Source: Aurifilum marmelostoma
Taxonomy: Eukaryota > Ascomycota > Sordariomycetes > Diaporthales > Cryphonectriaceae
DNA: 64,000 nucleotides
Direction: 5' to 3'
Assembly (NCBI GenBank): GCA_027559495.1
Contig: JAMXSV010000017.1
Location: forward strand, 1,798,001-1,862,000
In this document: piece by piece, positions 1 through 12,403 of the stretch
Numbering within the stretch: position 1 is the first letter of the stretch
Layout: each line of letters starts with the position of its first letter
Program-made: the position numbers and the translations under genes
Notes under the pieces: generated by a model
What the model saw: only the letters and a program-made list of their open reading frames with translations
The model's database searches: none
What the model was told of the DNA's origin: nothing

Positions 1-1731
1 GTCTGCGACCTCGCGGCGACATCTCGCTGGGCTGTGACCGGAACCCCGATCCAGGTGAGTGCGAGAACTTCCATACTCTGATTCAAATAGCCTCTGCAGG
101 AGGTTCGACTTCTGAGACCAAAGCAGAATCATCTCGATGACCTGGCGAGCCTCCTGAAATTCATACGAGCGTACCCTTATCACGACCTCAAGAATTTCAA
201 AACGGACATCTCCAACCCCTGGAAGTCTGGAGACGACGAGAAGGCCGTCCAACGTCTGAAATACTTATCGGCATCCTTGGTGCTTCGACGGCCCAAGACC
301 ACAATCTCTCTCCCAAGCCGTCAGGACCTGCAATACCCAGTCGAGTTTAGCAGACAGGAGAGAGAGGCATACGAAGCTATCCGAGGGCGAGCAATCATGA
401 ACATCGATGAAGCCCTCCAATCAAGGTCAGACGCTTCAAGAGGTGTGACCTACGTCAATGTTCTCCAGCAGATTGAGTCGCTGAGGCTCATCTGCAACCT
501 GGGATTACACTACCACAACAGACACGATCTGAGCCAACGGCTCAATGAAAGCTGGGAAGACGTGGCACAACAGACATTCAACGCCCAACGCGAGATGGAG
601 CCTGTCTCATGTCTGCATTGCTCATCGAGTAGTGAAGTCACTGAGAGTCTACTAGACTCTAACGATGGCAAACCAGATGGAAGATTCTTTCGCTGCATGC
701 AGTTTTGCTGTGGCGAGTGCGTGGGCAAGATTCAAGCCTCCAATCGCGACGTGGCCTGCAGTCACAGGCCGTCGTGTCCTGGAGCGACTGTGATGCTGAT
801 CGGTCAAGCTGTCGAAGAGATTGCGTCTCTACAGACATTACATCTGCAAACAGGACTCGACCTACCCTCGAAGATCCAAGCACTGGTGACTGACATCAAG
901 TGTCTCCCCAAGGAGACTAAATGGTAAAGTGTCTAAACAACTACCTAGGCTGCTGTGAAAGGGGCAATTACTGACAGATGACCTGCAGTGTTGTGTTCTC
1001 GACTTGGAGGCTGACACTGGACTTGGTGGAAGCCGGACTGAGGCAGTCTTCGATTGGCAATATTCGCTTCGATGGCAAGGTACCACAGAAGGAGCGACAA
1101 GGCGTCGTTGATAGATTCAAGAGGGATCCGAGTATTCGCGTCATGCTGCTGACGCTCTCATGTGGTGCTGTCGGGTGAGTCGCAGATCTACGTGGCCCTT
1201 CTGACATCCACCTCCGTCTGTTCACTTGGGCTAATACAAGGCTGACAATCCTTGCATAAAGTTTGACTCTCACTGTAGCTTCTCGAGCTTATCTCATAGA
1301 GCCTCACTGGTATCTACATGACGACCCAGTCTCCCCTTCAATTTCTATTCGCTTATTCGCTGACGATTATCCTTCAGGAACCCAAACCTTGAAGAGCAAG
1401 CTCTCGCGAGAGTTCACCGCATCGGCCAGACCAAGCAAGTGACTACTGTCCGTTTCTACGTCAGGGACTCATTCGAACAGGTGAGCAAATCGCCCACTAA
1501 TCACGTTGCTAGCTACTGGGCGCATGCTGACGACAGGTCTGTTACATTGGCAGCAAATCATGGAGCTTCAAGCCACGAAAAAGCAGCTTGCAGGTATTCT
1601 CCTCTCACCGCATGACGGAGAGGGGCACGATGACAAGCTTGGGGCGCTTCATGTATGTGCTCTTGGACGGGGCAGCCTTGCCGAGCTACACTCACTAATC
1701 CCAACTTTAGAAATTGAGGTCTCTGCTCTGA
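1..1731 (+). CDS. SNF2-family helicase, RAD16/HLTF-like, 3' part (partial at window start)
   Basis: The gene runs in from before the window. Seven exons read in frame: 1-54, 127-923, 989-1174, 1262-1309, 1378-1480, 1554-1652, 1711-1731, giving 435 residues to a TGA. The first exon ends in WAVTGTPIQ, the end of SNF2 lobe 1. After about 150 residues comes a Cys-rich insert (CLHC, then CMQFCCGEC and a CSH..C group, roughly 600-770), placed where RAD5/RAD16/HLTF proteins carry a RING finger. Lobe 2 follows: KCVVFSTW, FDGKV, LLTLSCGAVGLTL, EPHWNPNLE and motif VI ARVHRIGQ. The protein ends in LRSLL. The family uses ATP to move on DNA or remove proteins, often with ubiquitin ligase activity; here the insert lacks a clear C-x-H pair, so ligase activity is uncertain. 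Introns are 51-87 nt with GTRAGT/GTATGT-type donors. Family call is strong; the exact orthologue is not decided. Confidence 0.87.
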
Positions 1732-1956
1732 TTTAGCTCTCTAAACGAGCGAATATTGTGTTGTATCACGTCTTTGCTTTTGAACTAGGAAGTAGTTTCA
1801 TGGTTGACTGATATCAAGTTGTGTCTTGATGCGATCAGGATTCACTCGGTTTTGTTTGCGGAAATTTCACAAGCACTTCATAGAATGATTCTTTTTCTTT
1901 TTCAGAGCAATGATATTTACATATATACAGCCTCTCTGCCATGACTGATTGACATC

Positions 1957-3728
1957 TCAAATCGCGTATCCACCCGACGCCAGCTGTCTCGGCTCACCCG
2001 AGGCCTCAAACGTGCCGTTGGGCAGAAGCCTCAAAGCCTGCGAAGTGGACTGGCCCGGGGCCACCCACTCGACGACGTGGCCCAGGCTGGCCATGTAGGC
2101 GGTGGTCTCGTTGTCGTAGGTGTACTCGAAGGAGACGTAGTTGGGGCTCAGCTGGTCGTGCATCCTGGGGGCGAGCAGGGCCTCGTGGGCGGTCATGTTC
2201 TGGTCGATGGCGTGGTGGATGACCTGGGCGGTGGCGGTGATGATGCGCGAGCCGCCCGCGGAGCCGGAGATGAAGAAGAGGCCGCCGCCGGGGTACTCGA
2301 CGATGGTGGGCGAGATGGAGGAGAGGGGCCGCTTGCCCGGGGCGATGTAGTTGGCGACGCTGGGGGAGTAGCCAAAGGCGTTGGTCTCGCCCGGGATGGA
2401 GAAGTCGTTCATCTCGTTGTTGAGGATGATGCCCGTCTCGGGGACCATGACCTGGGAGCCGAAGATGGTGTTGATGGTGGTGGTGATGGACACGGACAGG
2501 CCGCTGCGGTCGGCGGCGACGATGTGGCTGGTGCCGTGGTCGTTGAGCACCTCGATGTTGGACGGGTCGTAGTAGCTGACGTTGTAGCTGGTGTAGTTTG
2601 AGATCTTGGAGCGGACCTCGGCGGCGGTGGCCTCGGAGAGCATCTCGGCCTGGTACTGGGACATGTTGGCGACAAAGGAGGGGTCGCCAAGGTTGGTGCG
2701 CATGCCGTACGACCACCGCATGGCCTCGTCCAGCCTGTGGGTGGTCAGGTTGACCTGGCTGGGATCGCCAAAGCCCTCGAAGCCGTTGACGATGTTCAGG
2801 ATCGACAGGGCGACCTCGCCGCCCGAGGGGGCGCTGCAGCTGGTGAGCTTGTAGCCCCTGTAGTCGACGCTGATGGGGTCACGGAGCTCGATGGAGTAGT
2901 CGGCCAGGTCCTCGACCGTCATGGTGCCGTTGGTGGCCTGGATGGCGGCAATGGTGGCCTCGGCAATGGCGCCCTTGTAGAAGGCGTCGGCGCCCTCCTC
3001 GGAGATGGTCTCGAGGGTGTCGGCGTAGCGCTTGCGGGTCATGATGTCGCCCTGCTGCAGCAACGTTCCGTTGGGCGCAAAGTCGATGGCCCATGTGGGG
3101 TCGTTGATGAGGAAGTCGTCGTCCACAGAGGCAAAGTACTTGGCCGTGTCTGCAGTGACTTCGAAACCAAACCGGGCCACGTTGACAGCTGGGGTCATGA
3201 CGGTCTTCCAGGGCAGCACGCCGTACTTCTTGTGGGCGTATTCCAGCCCACGCACCTCACCAGGGACACCACTGATAAATTTATTAGCAAACGTTGTTCA
3301 TCTCTTCTGGTGAGGAAGGTCAATAGAAAAACTTGCGCAGCCAGCCCTCCGTACAGACTGAGATCCGTGTCGTTGACATACATGTCCTGGAAGTAGGACG
3401 CAGCAGCCGTCTCACGGAAGTCAATAAACTCATAAGACCCATTGGTACCGCGCACAAGCATGAAGCCACCGCCTCCTATGCCGGAGTGGTACATGCCGAT
3501 GACGCCGACACAGAAGGTGGTGCCCACGAGGGCATCGATGGCATTGCCGCCCTGCTCAAGCAGCTCGATGCCGATCTTGCTGCAGACGGAGCTCTCTGAC
3601 GCCACAGCACCCAGCTTGGGGACGTCGGTCGAGTTCGCATCGAAGAAGGCCGTGGGCACAGCAGAGGCGAGCTGGGACAAGCCCAGCAGGAGGAGCTGCG
3701 CTCCGGTGGCAGCACGAAGGAGGGCCAT
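1957..3728 (-). CDS. Gamma-glutamyltransferase (secreted or vacuolar GGT)
   Basis: Two exons, 3728-3337 and 3271-1957, encode 568 residues, the usual GGT length. GGT cleaves gamma-glutamyl bonds of glutathione and transfers or hydrolyses the glutamyl group. Residues 1-23 form a signal peptide (Leu-rich, ending ASA). The family blocks are clear: ASE near the start, LLEQGGNAIDA, GIGGGGFMLV and FRETA in the large subunit; DHGTSHI with the self-processing and nucleophilic Thr; then TTTINTIFGS, NNEMNDFS and SGSAGGSRIITATAQ. The intron (3272-3336, 65 nt) uses a GC donor, GCAAGT, with a normal AG. This splice restores LAAGVPGEVRGLEYA, the conserved family join; no GT donor gives the right frame. The leader just upstream is very pyrimidine-rich on the coding strand (3760-3900). 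Confidence 0.93.
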
Positions 3729-5586
3729 GGCGGGAAGGATCTTGTCTGGTGGTTGTCCCTGGGAGAAGGAGAGGGGAAAGAAGGAGGGGGAGGGGAAGGG
3801 CTAGACAAGAGAATTGCCTAGCTGGCTGGCGTGTGAGGCTGAGGAACGAGGGAGGATGAAGAGGCTGCTGGATGAGCTGGTGAGAGAGAGAGGGAAGCAA
3901 GAAGTACTTGAATCATGCAACTATCCATCCCCAGATATGCCTCGCAGATCATCTCCTCCTTGCATCTGCAGCTAGCGTCGCGATGATACTACATCTCTTG
4001 GACTTAGCTGGAAGGCAAGGGGGGCCCAGAGCCTTGGTCGGCACCGTCTTACCAATTCCATTCTGTCTCTAGAACATTTGTTCTGACTTGAGAATACTAC
4101 GCCGTATAATGCCAAGCACACGTTATTGCAGGTGTCTGGCAGAAAAGTTGGCTTATCAGTGGAGCGGCCCCAGGTTTGGGAGAGGGGATCATTCGGGGGG
4201 GGAGGGGGGTGGGCGCTCGCTGGCCTCCACACCCTTCTCTCCACACAAGCGAGGGACCACAATGGCGCCGACTGATGGGAACGAAGAAAGGCGCAAGCGA
4301 GGACGTTGGTGCCATGTACAATATAGTATTACTCGTTACTACATAGATCGTCCGCGGGTGCTAAACGGCTACGCCACTGACGTCGGCAGTAAGCCTAGTG
4401 ATTCCAACGGTTTGTTCAAACTATTTTCTAGAGGAAATGGGGGATCCTCTCAGATCGGTAGGTAGACTCGCACCTCAATATAATACCGGCAGCAATACTG
4501 CCTTTTGCAAGGACTCGATTATACCACAAGTCCAAGAATTTCCGTTCCAGGTGTTTGTGTCCTATCATGACCCAGAGTGGGTCCCCTTCTTCCCCAGCAC
4601 TCTGATCCTGTGCTGTCGACCCACAAATTCGTCTGATACCGATACAGTAGTAGTAACCGGATGTCGGTCATCGTCGTGACGATCATCGCATCTCGTAATC
4701 TGCCCTGTTTTGGATAGTCACAACAAGTACCGGACCATGAGTATCAACGACCCTGCGGGTGAGGTGACAAGTTGCATCACACACAATATTTACACTTGTT
4801 TTCAAAGTTCAAGTCGACCCGGTCCTGTACAGAGTGAACCTGTTTTTCCGAGATGCCATCTTATACATGACAACGCCCCCCCCATCTTTGTCATTGTAGC
4901 TGGACCCACTCGTTCCAATCACCGTGCCGCTAACTTCTTGAACGAGGGATTATTAGGTGCGGACTTCACGACTCAACTAGGAATACCAAGACGCCGAGAA
5001 GACATCTAGTCAGGGGTAAAAATTCGGCGAAAGAAATGCAGAACAAGGATAGAGTTGGCTCTTACAATCTCTGCACCTATGGGCACGACTCCACACTGGC
5101 CGGCATGTGGGGCTCACCGGTCAGGTATAATTCTACTACGGATAGTATGTACTACTGGAATTGTTCTATACTGCGTACCTGCATGTCTGGGCAAGAACTC
5201 TGTAACAATACTGATTGCATAACGGATATGATGCCATAGGACTTGAGGATTTCATGATCCTCGGTCCCTAGCTCACCTTAGCTAATGAGAGCCGCTCATA
5301 TACGATTACGACACGCCTCTAACATGTTTCAACATTGTCCAGGCTAGTAATCCAATTACTTACTGATGAGAAGTAAGTGTACGGTGAGGTCAAATAGCTT
5401 GAGCCCGAGGCAGACGATAAGATTGTATGTGGAAGATATCAATAATCATTATATGGGGATATTGTATCCCGGTGAGTGACCGGGAATGAAAGAGAAAGAA
5501 GGACCAAAGCAGAGCAAGGGGAGAGATCCAACACTTCAACCAAAATATGCCTGGGATACATGGCGGAATTCTGAACTCGGGTGCAT
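3729..5586. other. Intergenic, upstream of GGT and downstream of beta-mannosidase
   Basis: No convincing gene. The first 170 bases are a purine-rich stretch (pyrimidine-rich for the minus-strand GGT leader). A G-rich run lies near 4196-4213 and a C8 run at 4876-4883. All open frames are short and show no family motif. Confidence 0.6.
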
Positions 5587-8504
5587 CTATGACGGGAGGG
5601 TATTGTTCCAGATACTCTCCACCGTCACCCGGCTTTGCCAGCCAGAGGATTCCTTCACGCCGAGAACTGCATAGCCTACCGACTTGGAGTCGCCCTTGCG
5701 CAAGAAGAAGCCATTTGCATCAAACGTAACGATGGTATCTGGTGAATCACCTGGGTCTAGGGCGAGCCAGGTCCACATGCTATTGCCCGCCTGCGCAGTG
5801 ATGGTGAACTGTTCCTGCGCCTCGTCATACTGGACGCTCAGGCCGGGATCCTGCAAAGATGCACCAGAGAGGGGTGCCGGGGTCCAGTAGTTCTCGTGCG
5901 TAAACGTCTTCGTCGCGTTCGTGTTGACGGGCGTACCAGCAGCCGTCAGATTCGCTACAAATACGGCATTGGCGGCGTCGACAGAATTGTTTGCAAAGGC
6001 TTGGTTGACGTCGATAGTCGCCAGCAAGGTGCTGTTGAGCGGCCCAATCGTGAAATCCACTGTCCCGGCTCCAGAGGCGCCAGCACCCGTTGGCACTTCA
6101 AGTTCGTTTCCTGACCAGTCCAGCCAAGCCATGCTGATAGTTCCGGTGACTCCTGTCCAGAGATCGCTCACAGCATACACATCAAGCAGGCCAGAGCTCA
6201 CATTCCACACCGGCGCGACGACGACCTCCTGATAGATGTCTTTCGCCACGTAGTGCAGTACCTTCCACCTCCCGTCGTACTCGATGCCTGCCCACGTCGG
6301 CGCCTGCCAGATGTCCTCGAGCTGCCAGTACAGGCTGCCCAGCTGTCTCTCGGGCCGTCCTGAGCCAGCCCTGTAGAACTCAATCTGGGCCTTGTAAAAA
6401 TCCGCTTGGAATATCTGGGTTGTGTGGATCCAGCTGCTGAAGTTGGCGAGGGGATCAGACTTATCGGGGGTCGGATAGTACAGCTGCGCTGCGGTGGTCA
6501 TTTCACTCATGCCCCTGATCGATTTAGCATAGTTGTCGGTGGAGAGACCGCCTGCCGGGTAGTGGTGATTGCGCAGAAGGATGGTGGACGAGTTGAAGTA
6601 TAGCTCGTCTTCGGGCAGTACAGGACGCCAGGTGTCGAGACTCGGCATGCTGTGGAAGCCGAATTCGTTGGCGAAGCGGCCCTGGGGGTAGGTGGTGACG
6701 TCAAAAGCTTGAGAGGCGTCGTAATTGTAATGGTCGGTGTCACCATAGATACTGCCCGCTGTGAGATTGTTATAGCGCTGCACAATCGGTATCGCGTTGC
6801 TGAAGTTTAGGGTGAGGTAGCCGTTGGTCGTGCTTGATGGGATGTAGGTGATGCTGTGGGAATTGCCGTAGACAGCTGGGAGTAGCGTGTTGATGAAGAG
6901 GGTCTCGTACTCATGCAGGTACCGGTCGTACTCATCTGGTGCCTGTTCCTTGACAAGTGCCAGCTCCAGATTCTCCAGCTCGTTCCCTCCAGCCCAGAGC
7001 GCTAGAGAAGGGTGGTGGTTGATGCGTCGGACTTGATAGCCGGCCTCCTGCCTGCAATTCTCCAAAAAGTCTGCGTTGACTGGGTATAGGGCATCCCCGA
7101 ACTCGAACTCGCTCCACAGTAGAATGCCCATCTCATCTGCAAGGTCATACATAAAGTCAGGCGAGTACGCACCGCTCGCCCAGACCCGAAGCATGTTCTG
7201 GTTCCCGGCAATGACCGAGGAAAACAGCTGTTGAATCCTTTCTGGTGTAACGCGGGGCCAAAAGGCATCCGGAGGGATGAAATTGGAGCCTTTGGCATAG
7301 AATTCATGGCCGTTGATCTCGAAGTGCCCTGTTCGCTTGTCAGCACGCCTTTGAGATCTGAGCCAAGGGGAAGATCAATTACGAGAGACGCACAATTGTT
7401 ACCCGGCGCGATGCCCTGAGCAAGCTGTTCGTCGGTTATCACGCCCTCGTTCAGCACAATCGTCCTAAATCCGGTACGCTTGCTCACTGATGCCAGGACC
7501 ACATCCGAAGCCGAGACAACATCCACGGTGATGTTGTATAGATTTTGTTGGCCCAGTCCAGATGGCCACCACAACTTGTAATCTTGTCCACCTAGGACTA
7601 CCGTACCAGTGATAACATCACCAGCATTCGTAATGTTGACCAAGTCTCCGCTGCTCACGGTCTGGTTTGTGTCCGGATCAACGATACCATACCTCATTTT
7701 GGCACCATCCGGAACTGTGTTCAAAACATCCACGCTTGCATTGAATATCCAGTCGGCGGACTGGACTGGGGGCAGATTGGGAAGTTGACCAACGCGGTAG
7801 ATGTCATATATGGAGTTCCTCACCGCTAGCTCGTCGGGCTGCAGCTGCAAGGCCCAGGCCTTCTGCCAGATGCCAGAGGGTGCAAATGCAGGTCCCCAAT
7901 CCCAGCCGAAATCCGACTGCTCCTTGCGGATGAAGGGCCTATGTAGGAACTCGAATACGCCCTCGACGGACCCCGGCCAAGTCTCGGCACCGGGCTGTGA
8001 GGCCAGGGAGTACGCTGTGCCTGGTGCACTGAAGAACTGGACCAGCAGCTCGGGGCTGCTGCCTGCAGCGCACGAGGCAAGAGCCGTTGAGACGTCGAAG
8101 AAGTATTGGCGGAACTGATTGTTCGTGCTGGCAACAAATTGACCACAGAGCCAGACGCTTGCAATGGTGTCGAGGCCATTGAAAAGGAGATAGGTCGTGA
8201 GATTTGTGCTGTTGTTTCGTACGAGGCCTGTCATATTGGTGGTGTAGTTCCAGTCGGCCCACGCCACCCAGCGGAGGTTGAAATCGTTCAGCCCATAGTA
8301 CGGGTCCTCAATCAATTGCCCCGCGTACAGATCCAAGTGGACATGAGAGGGAACCTTCCCAGGAAGAGAGATGTTGTAGGGTGTGTTTGACAGCGTCCAT
8401 TTCTGTTGGGAGAGGTCGACGATATTACTGGCCGCAACCGGTTGAGTAAATGGGAGTTGCGAGAGGCCCAGCAAGGATACCTGCAAGCTTGGACGGATGA
8501 TCAT
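5587..8504 (-). CDS. Secreted beta-mannosidase (GH2)
   Basis: Two exons, 8504-7394 and 7328-5587, give 950 residues. The enzyme removes terminal beta-1,4-mannose from manno-oligosaccharides, the last step of mannan breakdown. The start at 8504 has a good context (AAACCATG) and begins a signal peptide (MIIRPSLQVSLLGLSQ..., cleavage near VAA); the frame upstream of it has no ATG. The 65-nt intron (7329-7393, GTGCGT..ACAG) joins GIAPGNN to WHFEINGHEFYAKG exactly as expected for the family. GH2 marks: SHVHLDL, YYGLNDFNLRWVAW, FDWGPAFAPSG-like block, NFIPPDAFWPRV, NQNMLRVWASG, the acid/base Glu in LWAGGNELEN and the nucleophile Glu in FANEFGFHSMPS. Many N-x-S/T sites fit a secreted glycoprotein. 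It shares a 1.4 kb divergent promoter region with the gene at 9900. Confidence 0.95.
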
Positions 8505-9899
8505 GGTTTCTTGAGCTGTTGGCCGGAGGCGAGGAATCAGTTGTGCGAGCAAGTCGAGGTTGTATGTACTAGAAGGCCTTTGCAGTGATTACTTCGATAA
8601 CGTGGAACATGCTGGGGTCAAGTGAAAGGATTCACCGGGCTAGGCTGGGGATCGAGGTTATTTGAATGTAAATAAAGTGTTCGCCCCAGTCAGGGCTTGG
8701 GGTTGTATCTCGGTATGACTTTGCCCGTCTCCCGCCCACTTTTACAATATACAACCCCTCATCTCAGGATGATGGTTCAGTTCGCGCATGCATCGGTTGT
8801 CATGATGTCAAAATGGAGCGGAGAAGCTGCGAGGTAACCTTCAATGGTTCCCCAAATGCTTTGGCTTGATCCACAAGGATAAAAGGCTAACCTGGTACGA
8901 CATCACAGTGCAACGCGATATTAGCTCAGGGCCTGTCAACGATCTTCAGCTTTCCCGACTCCTCCCCGGCTGCCAGTGAAAGCCTGAGGAGTAAGAACGG
9001 AAGGGTAAAACCACTTCCCCGTTCTCCCTTTCACTTATTCACAAATTAAGGGAATGAATCCCTTCGCACATGCTACGGACCATGACCCTACTACTAATCT
9101 ATCTTGGCCTTTTACTCAAGTCTGTCCTGATGCTATATACCTAAAGTTGATATAACAACGCCGCCGCACTTATAAATCTTTCGGGTTAACAAGCACATCT
9201 TCTGGGAACAAGCCTTCGCGCTATAACGGTATATAGATGATGCCACTTGGATTTGAAAGACGTTGGGCAAATATCTCAGTCCGAGAGGCGACAGATACAC
9301 TGATAAAGGCCTGAGATAACTCGTCGCTTTGATAATGACGGACTGAACATAAGTGAAAGATCGACTACTATAGCAGTTATATCAGATGTACACGACGTCA
9401 ATTATTCCCTTGATGCAAGCCAAAAAAAAAAAAAAGAAAAGAAAAAGAAAAAAAGGAAAAGAAAGAAAGAAAAAAAAAAAGCCCAAACCTACACTGCTGT
9501 TGAAGGAAAGAGATTGCGCTGGTGACATGGGTAAGCCGGAGTTCACATGGCAGAGCACTGACTGCTGAAGACGGCTGCCTCGTTGAAATGCAGTGACGGC
9601 TGCAAAGACCAGAAGGCACGTTTTCCCAATCTCCTACAGAGTAAGATTTCTCTAAAGTTCTTAGTAGGCAAGGGCTCGTTCATTGGGACTCCCAAGGTCG
9701 TTCCTGAACTATATGATATCAAGAGCATTCACAGAAACGACACCCAGCCCCAACGTTGTAGTTACGCCTACAGCGTCGAGTCCTCCCACACACGATTGCT
9801 TGATCTCTTGCCTTTGCCTTGAAAGCCACGTCAGCCATTAGCACTGGGTCTCGTAATTACAAGCTGAAAACCACTACGTACACATTATCGATAAGTACC
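8505..9899. promoter_or_regulatory. Divergent intergenic region between beta-mannosidase and the gene at 9900
   Basis: Holds the upstream regions of two diverging genes. The only structure seen is the A/G-rich tract at 9422-9480. No gene was found; the open frame over the tract is a low-complexity artefact. Confidence 0.5.
9422..9480 (+). repeat. A-rich poly-purine tract (A with scattered G)
   Basis: About 59 bases of A runs broken by single G or GG, an imperfect (AAAG)n/(A)n microsatellite, about 420 bases before the start of the gene at 9900. Confidence 0.9.
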
Positions 9900-10997
9900 A
9901 TGGTCACAGGTGGTGCGCCGAGTACCGATGATCCTATTTCCGGCGCTGCATCGCCTCAAAACAATTCTCTCTTCTTGCAAAAACTCTCCTTGGCGACGCG
10001 CAAAAAGATCTACCAGTCCGCCTTTTCCGTCGACGATAGTACACCATGGGTGACGAGCAATGACTACACTTGTTCGCAGCTGTTCTTCACGGGCGAGTAT
10101 AACAAGGACTGGATCATGGCCAATCCCAACTGTATGGGTATCATGCTGGCTTGCAGGAAGATGGAACAGGAGGTGGTCCCTCTGTTGTACCACCATGTCG
10201 AGACTCGTCTGTCTCCGTCATCGCATACCGAGAGCCAGCTTTTGCGCATCAATATGAAGTATCTCCAGAAAATCGAGATGTTGACCATCTCTTGGGACTT
10301 CCGGGAGAGAAACGAGGTTCTCACTTCTTCGCCTCCTGGAGCAAACCTTGCTGCCGAGGCTGCAGGTTCACGACGAGCTATGAACGTGCTGCGAATGTTG
10401 CAATGGGCCGGTGCAAGGATCCACACAGTCGTTCTCAAAGCTCCGTGGCACGATTCTGAGTGTACCACAGAGGGTAGCATGGGGCCGATCGTCGGGTTCC
10501 GGCCATTCCTTTCCACAGTCCGGACGCTCGAATTCTTCCCTTGGCCATACGTTCCGGACTTTCGTGAGCAAAGAAGGGAGCGAGTGCAGGGGAAGAGAGT
10601 TCCAGGACTGCACGAAAAGGTCCAATTGCTGGTGTCCAAGGCGCTTCACTTTGACATTGCTCGACAGTCCGACTGCTGTTTCCTCCAGCTTACCAATCCA
10701 GCTCCATCCGCGGAGTTCGAGCAGCCTATGTCGCGCCAAGAATGGGAGAACGTCGTGGCGCAATGGGACCCAACGATCCGCGAGCCTGCCTTGAAAGGGA
10801 TTGACGATCAAGGCAATAGTTGGAGCATGCGAGACCAGCTCAGGAAGGAGGACCAGAAGAAAGGGTCACCGCCGCCACCACCAGCAACCACCGAACAGCC
10901 GGATGTGGAGGCTATCAAGAATATGTGTGAGAACATGTTGGGTTTGAGCCTAGAAGATATGCCAGGCGGTAGATGGGAGTCATGGTATGAGCGCTGA
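9900..10997 (+). CDS. Conserved fungal protein with F-box-like / 2EXR-type start
   Basis: Single exon, 365 residues. The ATG at 9900 has an excellent context (TACCATGG); the open frame extends 81 bases upstream without another ATG. Near residue 20 it reads LQKLSLATRKKIYQSAF, the pattern (L..LP.E.R..IY..) seen at the start of many fungal F-box-like and 2EXR proteins of unknown function. The middle has LACRKMEQEVVPLLY, another recurring element of that group, and FRPFLSTVRTLEFFPW. The C-terminus is charged and Pro-rich (KKGSPPPPP), then an acidic helix ending in ESWYER. No catalytic motif is visible. A role as a ubiquitin-ligase adaptor or scaffold is inference only. Confidence 0.75.
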   Translation: MVTGGAPSTDDPISGAASPQNNSLFLQKLSLATRKKIYQSAFSVDDSTPWVTSNDYTCSQLFFTGEYNKDWIMANPNCMGIMLACRKMEQEVVPLLYHHVETRLSPSSHTESQLLRINMKYLQKIEMLTISWDFRERNEVLTSSPPGANLAAEAAGSRRAMNVLRMLQWAGARIHTVVLKAPWHDSECTTEGSMGPIVGFRPFLSTVRTLEFFPWPYVPDFREQRRERVQGKRVPGLHEKVQLLVSKALHFDIARQSDCCFLQLTNPAPSAEFEQPMSRQEWENVVAQWDPTIREPALKGIDDQGNSWSMRDQLRKEDQKKGSPPPPPATTEQPDVEAIKNMCENMLGLSLEDMPGGRWESWYER

Positions 10998-11800
10998 GCT
11001 GTTCCTAGCGGTGTATTGATGGCCACAGTCTTGATCAAGCGAATAATTAAGGTAAGTAGAAAGAATGCGAGTGATTACTGCAATCAGGCGTAGAAATGCC
11101 AGGTATTACGGGTGAGAGGTTCAACAACAATTCCTAGCAGTCTTCTAGACCATAATTAGTTGAGAATGGGGATGTGAGCCTGCATCTACCCTATGCTGCA
11201 GTCTTCAGCGCATCGTGACATTGACTGCATCCTCGGATTTTGGGAGCATAGGGTCCACGTTCTAAAGGAGAGGATAAACCCTACACCATGGAGAATCATA
11301 GCATTTGAAGAAATGTATCGAATCAAGAATACAGAATAGTTGCTTACAAGACTGTTTCTAGATCCTGTCATGGCATCCTCCCTTCCTCCACTCTGCGACA
11401 AGCTGTCTCATGGCTTCCCGATGAGGATCTTGAAGCGAGCCTGGGAGAGACCAAGGTGACGTCACCATGCTAGTAGGGCAAGGCTTGCGAACAGCAAACA
11501 TGATGGGAAGAGAAGAAAACTGGCAGCACAGCTCCGTCACCACGACACCTGTTTCCCACAAACATCTCCTGCCGTACAACTACCCTGGAAAGACTTTGTT
11601 CATATATATATATACAGAGAAATGATAGCCTGATGATCATCGCATCACATCACAGCCATATCCCTGTCTCAACGCCAAGCCATTTCGACGCTCCCTTGCT
11701 GAGTAGGCTGCGCTCTCATCCACGGACCCTCTCTCTTCAGTTCTCTCCGTCTTGACCGGAGAAAGCATTCGTCTTTTGCTCGAGCCTGGCTATCAAAATC
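10998..11800. other. Intergenic, upstream of the small membrane protein gene
   Basis: No gene seen. An alternating TA run at 11602-11615 lies about 190 bases before the ATG at 11801 and could serve as a TATA-like element. The rest shows nothing recognisable. Confidence 0.5.
11602..11615 (+). promoter_or_regulatory. TATATA tract, possible TATA element
   Basis: Alternating A/T run about 185-200 bases before the ATG at 11801. Placement fits a core promoter with a leader of about 150 bases; no transcript data support it. Confidence 0.3.
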
Positions 11801-12369
11801 ATGGGCGGTGTCTTCTTCTTTCCCACGGGCTTCGTGGCTGTTATATTGATCCTCATCAGCGGATATGCCCTGACCCAGTCCCTCACCTCAATTGCCAACA
11901 TCAGGAAATACGAAGACAAGGCAGAGAAGGCGGCAGAATGGAGTGGGACGGCCGAGAAGCGGCTCTGGGACACGCGGTATACCATAGGAACGGGGCTCGT
12001 CTCTGTAAGTAATAGTCATCAATTCTTGTGAAGCGTGAGGAACCACTAGCAAGACATGAAAAATTTCTGACAATGCAACAAAAGTGTGTCGTATCCCTTT
12101 TCACGGCGGTGGCATACTGCATTTTCGTCCCTGGCGGCCAAGGTGTGTTGGCCGCTCCCTGGCGGACCATCTGGCCGGCGGTGCTGTCTGCTGTCCTTCG
12201 TTTTGGTTCGGCTAAGTACATGCAGGACTTTTGGGCAACAAAGGCCAAGATGCCGATGCTGGATGAGTACAATGCCGCCATCTCCCAGAGCATGGACGTC
12301 ATCGGGTTTCTGGATGTGCTGTCGGTGGGCTGGGGGATCATGGCTGTGTTGAAGCTGCTCAGGCTGTGA
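11801..12369 (+). CDS. Small multi-pass membrane protein, unknown function
   Basis: Two exons, 11801-12004 and 12085-12369, 162 residues, with an 80-nt intron (GTAAGT..AAAAG, phase 0). The start context is good (AAAATCATGG). Hydrophobic segments: residues 2-24 (FFFPTGFVAVILILISGYA), about 70-90 (VVSLFTAVAYCIFVPG), a weaker one about 98-115 and a last one about 138-160 (VIGFLDVLSVGWGIMAVLKLL). The loop between the first two is charged (IRKYEDKAEKAAEWSG). I do not recognise the family. The stop lies only 34 bases from the end of the converging M24 peptidase gene, so their 3' UTRs must overlap. Confidence 0.75.
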
Positions 12370-12403
12370 GATGGGAGGCAGCGAGGAAGAGCAGAAGCAG
12401 AGT

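Noticed and set aside
2077..3396. Plus-strand open frames over the GGT gene
   Set aside because: Mirror frames of a GC-rich coding region; Gly/Val/Asp-rich and without homology signs.
9386..9568. Lys-rich small open frame
   Set aside because: Created by the A-rich tract; no other support.
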